Source: 2-02-FULL-55-14 sp964473365
Lineage (GTDB): Bacteria > Bacteroidota > Ignavibacteria > UBA10030
Direction: 5' to 3'
Assembly (NCBI GenBank): GCA_964473365.1
Contig: CAYYOV010000003.1
Span: 1 to 64,000 of the forward strand
Length of the DNA stretch: 64,000 nt
Part shown: one piece after another, positions 55,689-64,000 of the stretch
How positions within the stretch are numbered: position 1 is the stretch's first letter
Layout: every line of letters begins with the position of its first letter
Program-made: the position numbers and the translations under genes
Notes under the pieces: generated by a model
The model's input: only the letters and a program-made list of their open reading frames with translations
Database searches by the model: none
What the model was told of the DNA's origin: nothing

Positions 55689-56918
55689 CTATTCGTACCG
55701 AAGCGATTCGATCGGATCGAGATTCGCCGCCTTCCAGGCCGGATAGACGCCGAAGACAATTCCGATGATCGAACAGATGAGGACTGCCAACGCCGCCCAG
55801 TCATAGGGGAAGACGGGTGGCAACTCAAGTGCCATGGCCGCCAGGTTGCCGGCAAGGATCCCCACGAAAATGCCGATCACGCCGCCGATCTGGCAAAGGA
55901 CGATCGCCTCGACGAGGAACTGACTCAGAATGTTGGACTTGCGCGCACCCACGGCCTTCCGGACGCCGATCTCTTTGATGCGTTCGGAGACCGAGACAAG
56001 CATGATGTTCATGATGCCCACGCCGGCCGCAAGCAAAGAGATGAACGAGATGAACGCCACGCCGAGCTTGACATACTTCGTGAAGTCATTGAAGGTGGCG
56101 ATCATCGAATCATTCGAGAAGATCGAGAAATCATCCTCCTTGCCTGGATCGACCTTTCGGACTGTCCGCAACAAGAATCGAGCCTCCTCGACCGCGTCAT
56201 CATAGACCTCCGGTCCCTTGGCTTTGATCATGATGTTCAAGGACCTCCGGTGCTCGCCGAAATGATTCAGGAACGTGGAGAGCGGGATCGCTACAAAATT
56301 GTCATTCGGACCGCCCAGTGCCGCACCCTTTGATTCAAACACGCCAATGACCGTATAACGCATTCCCCTGATCTTGACCTCCTGCCCTACAGCCCCGCCG
56401 CGAGGAAAGGTCTTCTTCTGAACATCAAGGCCAATGACGGCCACGTGAGCTCCCGATCGCATGTCAGCTTCGGTGATGGCTCGCCCTTCCCCGACCGACC
56501 AGTTGTTCGTCGGTATCCCGTTGGGGGTCTCGCCGAAGATGTTGACGTTCGGGTTGGTCTTTTCCCCCGTAAGAGCTTGAACCGTTTCGCCATTCTCGAA
56601 CGACTCGATACCCATGTAGAGGGCGTGCGTCATCCGATCTTGAACGTATTCTGCTTGCTGCAGGTCGATATTCTTCCGGTTACGCGCCTTCAGCCATTCT
56701 TCACGGCTCGCCATGACCGGAAACTTCTGGATCTGGAAGGTGTGCGCTCCCAGGTTGCTCAGACCGGATTCAATGCCGTTCTGCAAGACTTGGACGGCCG
56801 TCATCACCCCGATGATCGAAAAGACACCGATCACGATCCCCAAGAGCGTCAAGACCGAACGCAACTTGTTGGCGCGAATGGCTGAGAACGAAAGTCGTAG
56901 GATCTCGGAGAATTCCAT
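55689..56918 (-). CDS. MacB-like ABC transporter permease (second copy)
   Basis: Type VII (MacB/FtsX) ABC permease of 409 residues. An N-terminal transmembrane helix (SALTLLGIVIGVFSIIGV-type, here residues 22-42) is followed by a periplasmic MacB core domain (residues 50-250) and three C-terminal helices, with the cytoplasmic coupling text ISVSERIKEIGVRKAVGARK (here LVSVSERIKEIGVRKAVGA) between the last helices and the FPYDWAALAVLICSIIGIVF helix. It follows the paralogous permease by three bases. The two permeases would pair as a heterodimer with the shared ATPase. Confidence 0.9.
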   Translation of the reverse strand: MEFSEILRLSFSAIRANKLRSVLTLLGIVIGVFSIIGVMTAVQVLQNGIESGLSNLGAHTFQIQKFPVMASREEWLKARNRKNIDLQQAEYVQDRMTHALYMGIESFENGETVQALTGEKTNPNVNIFGETPNGIPTNNWSVGEGRAITEADMRSGAHVAVIGLDVQKKTFPRGGAVGQEVKIRGMRYTVIGVFESKGAALGGPNDNFVAIPLSTFLNHFGEHRRSLNIMIKAKGPEVYDDAVEEARFLLRTVRKVDPGKEDDFSIFSNDSMIATFNDFTKYVKLGVAFISFISLLAAGVGIMNIMLVSVSERIKEIGVRKAVGARKSNILSQFLVEAIVLCQIGGVIGIFVGILAGNLAAMALELPPVFPYDWAALAVLICSIIGIVFGVYPAWKAANLDPIESLRYE

Positions 56919-56921
56919 GGT

Positions 56922-58151
56922 TCACTCGTACCGCAAGGCATCGACTGGATCGAGCCGCGAGGCCCGATAGGCCGGGAGAAATCCCGAAATGACACCGACG
57001 GCCACCGATACCAGCAACGAAATGAAGACGATATTCAGCGGCATCGCCGTCGGGAGGACACGGTCGATGATGAGGCTGATCGGGAAAGCGACCGCGATCC
57101 CCACCAAACCTCCGATCAGGCTGAGCGCACCTGCCTCGATGAGGAACTGCATCAGGATTGTCCGGCGCGGGGCGCCGATCGCCATCCGAATACCGATCTC
57201 GCGCGTCCGCTCGGTAACAGACACGAACATGATGTTCATGATGCCGATCCCACCGACGAAGAGGGAAAGACCCGTGATGAACAAGCCGAACCCGGCGATC
57301 ATCACCCCGAACGTGTTGAATGTCTGGACGAGGATCTCCTGCTGATTGATGGCAAAGTCATCGGGCTCCTTCGGGCTCAGATGACGCGCCTTCCGCATGA
57401 TCCCTCGCACCTCCTCCTTTGCCTCTGGCACCTGATCGATAGTCGCCGTTTTGACCCAAACCTCGATCCCGCCACGATGCGACCGGAACTCTTTGAAGAA
57501 CCGGTTGATCGGAAGATAGACTCGGTTGTCGAGGCTCTGCATACCGAGGAACGAACCTTGCTTCTCGAGCACGCCCACGACTTTGTATGGATAGCCGCCG
57601 ACCTTGACCGTCTTGCCGATCGGCGTCTCAGCAGGGAACAGTCCTTCGGCGATCTCAGATCCAAGGACGCAGATCGGCCGGCCTCCGGAAACCTCGAGTG
57701 CGGTCAGGAATCGGCCAAGCGTCACGTTCACATTGCTGGTGGTCGTAAATTCTTCGTCCGTGCCGACCACGATAGCGTTTTCCATCACCTTGCGGCCGTA
57801 CTTGACGTTGCGGGCCGTGCCGATGATCGGAGAAACGCTTCGGACCATGTCCGCGCTCCGCTCGATCGCGCGCGCATGTTCGATCCTGATGTCTTTCCGG
57901 TTCCTGATCGTCCACCAGTCTTGTCCCCCGCCCCAGGGCCATTTCTGGACATAGAGCACGTCCGCGCCGATCGCAGAAATGGACTTGTTGAAAGCACGGT
58001 CCAATCCTTCGATGGCCGTCCCCATGAGGGTGACCGACAGAATGCCGATGAAGATGCCAAGGGCCGTCAGGATCGACCGCATCTTATTGGCGCGGATCGC
58101 CCCAAACGCAATGAGCAACCCTTCTCTCAGATCAAGGAGTCTGACGATCAC
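56922..58151 (-). CDS. MacB-like ABC transporter permease (first copy)
   Basis: Paralogous permease, also 409 residues, starting with GTG at 58151 (MIVRLLDLREGLLIAFGAIR). Transmembrane helix near residues 28-48 (ILTALGIFIGILSVTLMGTA), periplasmic MacB domain with RFLTALEVSGGRPICVLGSE, and C-terminal FVSVTERTREIGIRMAIGAP coupling helix. It follows the ATPase gene by six bases. MacB itself is a fusion of ATPase and permease; here they are split and the permease is duplicated, as often in Bacteroidota. Confidence 0.9.
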   Translation of the reverse strand: MIVRLLDLREGLLIAFGAIRANKMRSILTALGIFIGILSVTLMGTAIEGLDRAFNKSISAIGADVLYVQKWPWGGGQDWWTIRNRKDIRIEHARAIERSADMVRSVSPIIGTARNVKYGRKVMENAIVVGTDEEFTTTSNVNVTLGRFLTALEVSGGRPICVLGSEIAEGLFPAETPIGKTVKVGGYPYKVVGVLEKQGSFLGMQSLDNRVYLPINRFFKEFRSHRGGIEVWVKTATIDQVPEAKEEVRGIMRKARHLSPKEPDDFAINQQEILVQTFNTFGVMIAGFGLFITGLSLFVGGIGIMNIMFVSVTERTREIGIRMAIGAPRRTILMQFLIEAGALSLIGGLVGIAVAFPISLIIDRVLPTAMPLNIVFISLLVSVAVGVISGFLPAYRASRLDPVDALRYE

Positions 58152-58157
58152 GGGGCA

Positions 58158-58883
58158 TCAGGCGCTGAGGTTGGCTGTGTGCGCAATGACCCGACGGTTC
58201 ACCACGGGCTCATCCCGCTCGATATGGCCGTCGCGGATCCGGATCGCACGATGTGCGTGCGCTGCGATATCCTCTTCGTGAGTCACGAGAATGATCGTAT
58301 TACCTTCTTTGTGCAGGATGTCGAACAGACCCATGATCTCTTCACCGGTCTTCGTGTCCAGGTTGCCGGTCGGTTCGTCGGCCAGCAGGATCGAGGGTCT
58401 GGTCACGAGCGCGCGCGCGATCGCGACACGCTGGCGTTGGCCGCCGGAGAGCTCGTTCGGCTTGTGATGACTCCGGTCCGTCAGCCCCACGCGTTCGATC
58501 GATTCCTTCGCCATACGTTTTCGTTCATGCCCGGACACTCCGCCGTAGATGAGCGGGAGTTCGACGTTGTGAAGAACGTCTGAACGGGCCAGGAGATTGA
58601 ACGTCTGGAAGACGAACCCGATCTCCTTGTTCCGCACCTTGGCGAGCTCGTTGTCGTTCATCTCGCTGACGTTGGTCCCGTTGAGCTCATACAGGCCGGC
58701 CGAAGGCGTGTCGAGACAGCCGATAATGTTCATGAGCGTCGACTTCCCCGAGCCCGACGGCCCCATGATGGCGACATACTCGTTCCGTTTGATCTCGAGG
58801 GAGACCCCGCGGAGGGCGTGCACCTGCTCCTCGCCCATTTGGTAGACCTTGGTGATATTCTGGAACCGGATCAGCGTCGACAT
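58158..58883 (-). CDS. ABC transporter ATP-binding protein (MacB/LolD type)
   Basis: Standalone ATPase of 241 residues, starting MSTLIRFQNITKVYQMGEEQ. Walker A GPSGSGKST (41-49), Q-loop near FVFQTFNLLAR (91-100), signature LSGGQ (145-149), and Walker B ILLADEPTGNLD (165-176) with catalytic Glu170 are all present. I use ATG 58883; MTM with ATG 58889 is an alternative and the longer frame to 59042 runs into the adaptor gene. It powers the two adjacent permeases. Confidence 0.93.
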   Translation of the reverse strand: MSTLIRFQNITKVYQMGEEQVHALRGVSLEIKRNEYVAIMGPSGSGKSTLMNIIGCLDTPSAGLYELNGTNVSEMNDNELAKVRNKEIGFVFQTFNLLARSDVLHNVELPLIYGGVSGHERKRMAKESIERVGLTDRSHHKPNELSGGQRQRVAIARALVTRPSILLADEPTGNLDTKTGEEIMGLFDILHKEGNTIILVTHEEDIAAHAHRAIRIRDGHIERDEPVVNRRVIAHTANLSA

Positions 58884-58902
58884 GGTCATTCCACTCGTTG
58901 GA

Positions 58903-60183
58903 TTAGGCGGCTGTCGCAGCGCTGGCGCCCGTGCGGCGCGTACGCTTGTTGTCCACTTTGACCTTCGAACCCGCTTCGAGGTCACGATTGATGGCCTTGA
59001 ACGGTCCTGATACGACCTCGGCCCCTTCCAATCCTTCCCCACTCACTTCGACGTGCGAATCGTCGCTCAGGCCCCGTTTCACCTTCACAGTTGACACCTG
59101 GCCATCCTTTACGACAAACACCACCTCGTCAAGCTTCTCCTCCTCCTTCTTCTTCTCCGCATTGGCAGAAACGAACTTCGCTCCGCCTTCTTCTCCCTCT
59201 TCCTTCGGCTTGTCCTTCTCCTCCTTGGGCATGCGGACCGTCACGGACTGGATCGGGACGCAAATGACGTTCGGCTTCGTTTCGGTCTCAATGTCAGCGG
59301 TCATCGACATGCCGGGGCGCAGCTGCACACCCTGCGGTGTGTTGACGAGGATCCGTACTTCGAAATTCGTCACCTGATCCTGGGAGCCGAGGCCGGTCGA
59401 TTTCGCCGTATTGGCGATCTGGCTCACGAGGCCGACGAACTTCTGCTCGGGGAACGCATCGATCTCGATCCGGGCAGTATCGCCGACGCTGACGGTGATG
59501 ATGTCATTCTCACCGACATCCACACGGGCTTCCATGCGGGCCAGGTCGGCCACTGTCATGATCTCGGTGCCGCGCGTGAACGTAGAACCGCTCACACGTT
59601 CGCCGATCTCCGACAGTAGTTGCGACACGACCCCGTCCATCGGCGAATAGATCGCCGTCTTGGAGAGCGTTTCGCGCGCCTCCTTCACGGACGCCTGAGA
59701 CTGGTCGTATCCCGCCTTGGCGCTCTGGAACGAAGCCTTTGCGATGTCCATCTCCGCCTCGGAGACGAGCTTCTTGGTGAAGAGTTCAGTAACACGCTTG
59801 AACTCCGCTTCAGATTTCCGCAGGTTCGCTTCGTTAATGGCAAGCGACGCCTGTGAACGCTCAAACTGCGCCTGGTACGCATCGGGCTTGATACGGACCA
59901 GCAGTTGGTTCTTCCGAACCCGCTGTCCCTCGCGGACGGGAAGTTCGATGATCTCGCCGCTCACCTCCGCGTTGATCTTGACCTGCGTCTCGGGCTGGAT
60001 CTTGCCCGTCGCCGAGACGATCTGGGTGATCGTCCTCCGGCCGACCGGTTCGGTCTGGATCGTCGTGATCGTCTCCTTGTTGCTGCCGAGGATCACGAGA
60101 ACGACCAGTGCGACCACAATGGCGCCAAGGATCGAGAAGATGATGATCTTTTTCTTCCGGCCTTTGTTGTTGCCGTTTGCCAT
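58903..60183 (-). CDS. HlyD/MacA-type periplasmic adaptor
   Basis: Membrane-fusion protein of 426 residues: one N-terminal membrane anchor (residues 12-33), a lipoyl-like domain split around a helical hairpin (residues 60-190, with RVRKNQLLVRIKPDAYQAQF and IYSPMDGVVSQLL), a beta-barrel domain (ARMEARVDVGENDIITVSVG), and a C-terminal domain containing a highly charged Lys/Glu insertion near residues 318-350. The last 15 residues are basic and Ala-rich. It connects the ABC transporter to the TolC-like channel encoded just upstream. Operon spacing is about 20-30 bases. Confidence 0.92.
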   Translation of the reverse strand: MANGNNKGRKKKIIIFSILGAIVVALVVLVILGSNKETITTIQTEPVGRRTITQIVSATGKIQPETQVKINAEVSGEIIELPVREGQRVRKNQLLVRIKPDAYQAQFERSQASLAINEANLRKSEAEFKRVTELFTKKLVSEAEMDIAKASFQSAKAGYDQSQASVKEARETLSKTAIYSPMDGVVSQLLSEIGERVSGSTFTRGTEIMTVADLARMEARVDVGENDIITVSVGDTARIEIDAFPEQKFVGLVSQIANTAKSTGLGSQDQVTNFEVRILVNTPQGVQLRPGMSMTADIETETKPNVICVPIQSVTVRMPKEEKDKPKEEGEEGGAKFVSANAEKKKEEEKLDEVVFVVKDGQVSTVKVKRGLSDDSHVEVSGEGLEGAEVVSGPFKAINRDLEAGSKVKVDNKRTRRTGASAATAA

Positions 60184-60214
60184 ACGATATCCTTCGGGAT
60201 GGTGCGTCGGTCGA

Positions 60215-61564
60215 TTATTGCTGGAGCGTACCGACGGCGAGTTCGAACTGGCTCTTCGCGTTCAGATATTGGTAGACAGCATTGATCCGGGTAACCTGAG
60301 CATTCGTAAGATTGTTCTGCGCAAACAACAGGTCGAGCAACGTACCTGAGCCAACGTTGTACTTCTCCTGGCTCACCTTCAGATTCTGGTCCTGATACTG
60401 GAGGCTCTTCATCGCAGCTTCATAGGATTTCTGGGCCGATTCGAGGACAAGCAGCGCCGTCTTGACTTCGACCTGGATCTTTCGCTCGGTCTCACGCAGA
60501 CCCTCCTCCGCATTCTTTCGGGCAACCAGCGCCCGCTGCACCGATTCGTTCGTCCGGAAGCCGGAGTAGAGAGGCAACGAAAGATTCAATCCCCAGCTGA
60601 AGGACCGACTGACACCAAAATTCTCGAACTCCGACGCTGTCACAGCCTTCGTGAGCAGATCACGTTGCGTTCGGCCCGTCAGGGAATACGAGGCGCTTGC
60701 GGTCAACCGCGGATAGTACCCGCTACGGGCTTGCGTCACGGACGCATCGGTCGCCTCATAGGACTGCTTTGAGCTCAGATAGTCCATGCGCCGTTCCATC
60801 GCCTGGTCAATCAGGCCGCGTAGGTCCGCTGCGATGGACTTCTGGCGTTGGAATTCGGCTTCATCGATCTCAGAGACGATGGACGGATCGACAAATTCAG
60901 ATTCGGTCGTGACGTCGAGTGCGAGGTAGGCCGACAGGTTCGCCTTCGCCAGGATATAGTCGCTCTCGGACTGCACGACGCGAAGCTCATCTTGACCGAC
61001 CTGTGCCTGCTGCTGGTAGACATTGACCAGAGAAGCCGATCCCAGCCGAGCCGTCTCCTTCACCCGGTCGAGCTGCTGCGTGCTGTATTGCAGGTTCAAC
61101 TGCGACACTTCGAGCAATCGGCGTGTGCGGAGGACCTCATAATAGAGCCGCTGTGTCTGCGAGGCCACACTTTGTCGCGTACGGCTGAGCGTGTATTCCG
61201 TCGAGGATGCCGTTGCTTTGGCTGAGGTGAATGACGACGTGTTGGTGAACCCGTCGAACACCGTCATCCCCGCGCTCAGGCTCGTGGAGATATTGCGATC
61301 GTCGGCATTCCCGATCCCAACTCCGTTGACAAACTGTTGACCGCCACCCCAACTAGAGTTCAGGCTGAGCGTCGGCGTGAAGTTGCCGTACGCGGAAAGC
61401 ACCCCGGCCTGGTCGCGCTCCACATTGTTGACCGCCTGCTTGATGGCGAAGTTGCGCTCCAGAGCCATCTCGATCGCGCGATTGAGTGTGATCTTCTGGG
61501 CTTGCGCGTACGCGATGGATCCAAAGAGAAAAAAGAAGAGACCGAACCGAACGGCCTGTTTCAT
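60215..61564 (-). CDS. TolC family outer-membrane channel protein
   Basis: A 449-residue outer-membrane efflux protein with a signal peptide (MKQAVRFGLFFFLFGSIAYA). It has the two TolC repeat halves: residues 25-230 (KITLNRAIEMALERNFAIKQ, SLLSVLSQLNLQYS-like helix LEVSQLNLQYSTQQLDRVKE) and 240-445 (LIDQAMERRMDYLSSKQSYE, LEGLRETERKIQ-type helices). GGGAG lies six to seven bases before ATG. It opens the exporter operon. The 99 bases upstream hold no promoter I would defend. Confidence 0.9.
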   Translation of the reverse strand: MKQAVRFGLFFFLFGSIAYAQAQKITLNRAIEMALERNFAIKQAVNNVERDQAGVLSAYGNFTPTLSLNSSWGGGQQFVNGVGIGNADDRNISTSLSAGMTVFDGFTNTSSFTSAKATASSTEYTLSRTRQSVASQTQRLYYEVLRTRRLLEVSQLNLQYSTQQLDRVKETARLGSASLVNVYQQQAQVGQDELRVVQSESDYILAKANLSAYLALDVTTESEFVDPSIVSEIDEAEFQRQKSIAADLRGLIDQAMERRMDYLSSKQSYEATDASVTQARSGYYPRLTASASYSLTGRTQRDLLTKAVTASEFENFGVSRSFSWGLNLSLPLYSGFRTNESVQRALVARKNAEEGLRETERKIQVEVKTALLVLESAQKSYEAAMKSLQYQDQNLKVSQEKYNVGSGTLLDLLFAQNNLTNAQVTRINAVYQYLNAKSQFELAVGTLQQ

Positions 61565-61663
61565 ACGAATCTCCCAAAAAGAGCTGGAAACGCTGGTCTA
61601 TGGAAAAAGTCTTCTGTAATAACGCTCTGCGAGCGCCAAAGTTTCAAAACAAGCCACGTTTCC

Positions 61664-63160
61664 TCATGTTTTTTCTTCGTTTTCGCCTTCTCCCGGCAGT
61701 TTCTTGCCTCGAAACAGGTCTTCTCGGGACACTTTCACCACGCGACCCGTCTTCTGGGCCTCCTTGATCATCTCGTCCTTTATCAATAGAAGATGAGCAA
61801 CCGCAGCGTCGTGGTCGTTCGCGATGCGCCCATCCAAGATTGCATCGATCACAGCGTCTTTGAGCGCGCCAACGAGGGGTCCTGCCGGAAGGCCCGTGAG
61901 TTGCATGATCTCTTCGCCCCGCAACGGAGGTTGCCAGGACCGGATCTGGTCCTTTTCCTCCACCTCCTTCATCTTCTCTATGACGAGGTCGTAGTTCTTT
62001 CGCACCCGTTCGACGAGCCGAGGATTCTTTGAGGTGATGTCGGCATGACAGAGCAGCATGAGGTCGTCGACCGTTTCTCCCGCATCGAACATCAGTCGCC
62101 GAACGGCCGAATCCGTCACGACGCTGTCCACGAGGGCCATGGGCCGCAGATGTAGTCGGACGATCTTTTCAACATAGGGCACCTGCGTGAGCGGAAACCG
62201 CATGCGTCGGAAGATCGGCCGCACCATCCGGGCGCCGAACTCTTCATGGCCATGGAAGGTCCACCCGATACCTTCTTTGAATGCCTTCGTCTTCGGCTTC
62301 GCGATGTCGTGCAACAACGCAGCCATCCGTAGCCAGATGTTGTCGGTGGCCTGACAGATGTTGTCGACGACCTTGAGCGTATGCAGGAAGACATCCTTGT
62401 GGTGAAAATCCTTCCGCTGGTCGACGCCCGAAAGCTTCGCGACTTCCGGAAAGACCACATGCATGACGCCAGTGTCGAACATCAATTGCAGTCCGACGGA
62501 TGGACGCGGGGCCTTCATGAGTTTCAGGAATTCGTCCGCGATGCGTTCCGGCGAGACGATGGCCAATCGGTCCCGCATCGCTGCGGCAGCCTCGAGGACC
62601 GCGGGATCGACGGTAAACTCCAGCTGGGCCGCGAACCGCATGGTTCGCATGATCCGGAGAGGATCGTCATCGAAGGTCGCCACCGGTTGGAGCGGTGTTC
62701 GCAGTACTTTTCGGGTCAGATCACTTTGGCCGTCGAATCGGTCGATCAGATGGTCTCGCTCCGACATGTGGAGTCCGACGGCCAGGGCGTTCACGGTAAA
62801 ATCGCGTCGCGATAGATCGTCGTCCAGGGTGCCTGGGGCAACATCCGGCTTTCGGGAGTCCTTTCGATAGCTCTCCTTGCGTGCACCGACGAATTCAACG
62901 TTGTGACCTTCGACCGTGATCATGGCCGTGCCAAAGTTGGCAAACACGACGGGCGATGCCACCCCCAGTGCGTTCGCCACGGAACGGGCCAACGCAATGC
63001 CATCTCCGACAACCGTGATGTCAATATCCTTGACCGGCCTACCAAGAAGTCGGTCGCGTACATAGCCACCGACGGCGTATGCCTTGACGCCGTCACGATC
63101 GGCAACCCGACCGATCGAACGAAGCACTGGAGCATTCAGTATCAATGTGTTCTCAGGCAT
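61664..63160 (-). CDS. CCA tRNA nucleotidyltransferase / poly(A) polymerase family protein
   Basis: Class II nucleotidyltransferase of 498 residues from ATG 63160 (MPENTLILNAPVLRSIGRVA). The head has GGYVRDRLLG (31-40), the catalytic DID (45-47) and RRDFTVNALA (118-127), followed by DDPLRIMRTMRFAAQ for ATP/tRNA contacts. The C-terminal half is an HD phosphohydrolase domain with His260 and His284-Asp285 in LLHDIAKP. This is the arrangement of HD-containing CCA-adding enzymes. All five tRNA genes in this window lack an encoded CCA, so the cell needs this activity. Its start overlaps the preceding oxidoreductase by eight bases. Confidence 0.9.
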   Translation of the reverse strand: MPENTLILNAPVLRSIGRVADRDGVKAYAVGGYVRDRLLGRPVKDIDITVVGDGIALARSVANALGVASPVVFANFGTAMITVEGHNVEFVGARKESYRKDSRKPDVAPGTLDDDLSRRDFTVNALAVGLHMSERDHLIDRFDGQSDLTRKVLRTPLQPVATFDDDPLRIMRTMRFAAQLEFTVDPAVLEAAAAMRDRLAIVSPERIADEFLKLMKAPRPSVGLQLMFDTGVMHVVFPEVAKLSGVDQRKDFHHKDVFLHTLKVVDNICQATDNIWLRMAALLHDIAKPKTKAFKEGIGWTFHGHEEFGARMVRPIFRRMRFPLTQVPYVEKIVRLHLRPMALVDSVVTDSAVRRLMFDAGETVDDLMLLCHADITSKNPRLVERVRKNYDLVIEKMKEVEEKDQIRSWQPPLRGEEIMQLTGLPAGPLVGALKDAVIDAILDGRIANDHDAAVAHLLLIKDEMIKEAQKTGRVVKVSREDLFRGKKLPGEGENEEKT

Positions 63161-64000
63161 GGTCAGACGAGCGGATCGTATTCGTGTCGATGGCGTGTAG
63201 GATCTCGGCCGCGACCTCGAGCGCTTGAAGGCCATCGCGCCCCGAGACCACTGGGGTCGAGCCGCTGTGCACGCACCCCACGAACGAGCGCATCTCTTCG
63301 AGGAGGGCGTTCATCGGAGGAATTTCAGGCTGGTCGTATACGATCAGGCGCTTCTTCGAGCCCTGGTCGATCTTGCCGAGGAGCATCGTCGGCTGGGCCT
63401 GAGTTGCTCCCTCATCTACAAGCCGGAACACCTCAGCAAGCGGCTGGGCGAAATCGATCGAAATGTATGCATCGTGTTGAAAGAGCCTCATCTTGCGCAT
63501 CTTATGCTGCGAGATGCGGCTGGCGGTCACATTCGCAACGCATCCGTTCGCGAACTGGATGCGAGCATTGGCGATGTCGGGTGAGTCCGAAACCACCGCA
63601 ACGCCGTTGGCGTCGATGCGCGACACGGAGGATCCCACAAGGCTTAGGATCAGGTCGATGTCGTGGATCATCAGGTCGAGGACGACGGCAACATCGGATC
63701 CGCGGGGGTTGAACTGCGCGAGCCGGTGCGACTCAATAAAGAGAGGCTTCATGCGCAGCGGTTCCAGGGCGAGGATTGCAGGATTGAATCGTTCGATGTG
63801 TCCGACCTGGAGCACGAGCTTTCTTCTTGACGCGAGGTCGACCAGTTCCCTCGCCTCCGTCGTCGTAGAGGTGATCGGCTTTTCGACCAACACGTGCTTT
63901 CCCGCTTCGAGGCAGGCCTTGGCCACTTCGAAGTGCGTCGACGTGACGCTCGCGATGGTCACGGCATCGACGGCGGCAAGAAGGTCTTCCCTCTTCGCAA
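63153..64000 (-). CDS. Gfo/Idh/MocA family oxidoreductase (5' part beyond window)
   Basis: The visible 282 codons lack the N-terminal nucleotide-binding motif (about the first 70 residues), which lies past the window edge; the frame stays open to base 64000 (AKREDLLAAVDAVTIASVTS). Family landmarks are the EKPITSTTTEA motif with the catalytic-site lysine, GHIERFNPAILAL and VVLDLMIHDIDLILSLVG, whose His-Asp pair is the usual active-site signature. The RGSDVAVVLDLMIHDID wording resembles GnnA-type UDP-GlcNAc 3-dehydrogenases of lipid A synthesis, but this is a suggestion, not an assignment. Confidence 0.88.
   Translation of the reverse strand, partial: AKREDLLAAVDAVTIASVTSTHFEVAKACLEAGKHVLVEKPITSTTTEARELVDLASRRKLVLQVGHIERFNPAILALEPLRMKPLFIESHRLAQFNPRGSDVAVVLDLMIHDIDLILSLVGSSVSRIDANGVAVVSDSPDIANARIQFANGCVANVTASRISQHKMRKMRLFQHDAYISIDFAQPLAEVFRLVDEGATQAQPTMLLGKIDQGSKKRLIVYDQPEIPPMNALLEEMRSFVGCVHSGSTPVVSGRDGLQALEVAAEILHAIDTNTIRSSDHA

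Noticed and set aside
63153..64000. Calling the oxidoreductase complete from the GTG at 63962
   Set aside because: The frame stays open to the window edge and the nucleotide-binding N-terminus is missing, so the gene is simply cut by the window.

Overview
The window is bacterial, high in GC (roughly 60% by eye), and looks like part of a metagenome-assembled or draft genome, because it carries two runs of exactly 100 N. The gene content fits the Bacteroidota/Chlorobiota side of the tree, most plausibly an Ignavibacteria- or Kapabacteria-like lineage: DUF1573 and DUF2911 proteins, a secreted PIG-L deacetylase, an SSS symporter, a MacAB-TolC-type exporter, and str and S10 ribosomal genes fused into one run. 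This placement is inference; no 16S gene is present. Unlike many Bacteroidia, the housekeeping genes have good Shine-Dalgarno sequences and TTGnnn-16/17-TATATT promoters.

Region 1 (1-22.5 kb, minus strand) is a giant information-processing cluster. In transcription order it is tRNA-Thr(TGT), tRNA-Tyr(GTA), tRNA-Gly(TCC), tRNA-Thr(GGT), rpmG, tRNA-Trp(CCA), secE, nusG, rplK, rplA, rplJ, rplL, rpoB, rpoC, then a strong promoter, then rpsL, rpsG, fusA, tuf, rpsJ, rplC, rplD, rplW, rplB, rpsS, rplV, rpsC, rplP, rpmC, rpsQ and rplN (cut by the window edge). The first four tRNAs match the order of the E. coli thrU-tyrU-glyT-thrT cluster; where E. coli has tufB, this genome has rpmG and tRNA-Trp.

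Region 2 (22.5-27.1 kb, minus) holds glnE, which controls glutamine synthetase by adenylylation, overlapping a DUF2723 membrane protein.

Region 3 (27.2-37.3 kb, plus) is an acyl-CoA degradation block: three crotonase-fold enzymes, a 3-hydroxyacyl-CoA dehydrogenase plus a catalytically degenerate paralogue, and a 3-oxoadipyl-CoA-type thiolase. Together they resemble the lower phenylacetyl-CoA (Paa) route; no ring epoxidase or phenylacetate-CoA ligase is in view. A lipoprotein phosphoesterase/beta-propeller fusion, and a DUF1573-rhodanese-MauE trio probably involved in envelope thiol or sulfur chemistry, are interleaved.

Region 4 (37.5-45.4 kb, plus) has a Cys/Met-metabolism PLP enzyme, two tandem secreted CocE/NonD hydrolases around a DUF1648 protein, a Tat-exported class V aminotransferase-fold protein and a DUF2911 protein, closed by a clear terminator. 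Region 5 (45.5-50.9 kb, minus) is a tightly overlapping operon: secreted PIG-L protein (interrupted by an assembly gap), an unlisted 47-residue membrane miniprotein, an SSS symporter and a ClC channel. Region 6 (51-55.6 kb, plus) has a TlpA-like lipoprotein, an aldehyde dehydrogenase and a large unassigned Rossmann protein. Region 7 (55.7-64 kb, minus) has a MacAB-TolC-like tripartite exporter with two permease genes, a CCA-adding enzyme (fitting the lack of encoded CCA in all five tRNAs) and a Gfo/Idh/MocA oxidoreductase cut by the right edge. No intergenic stretch exceeds 300 bases.
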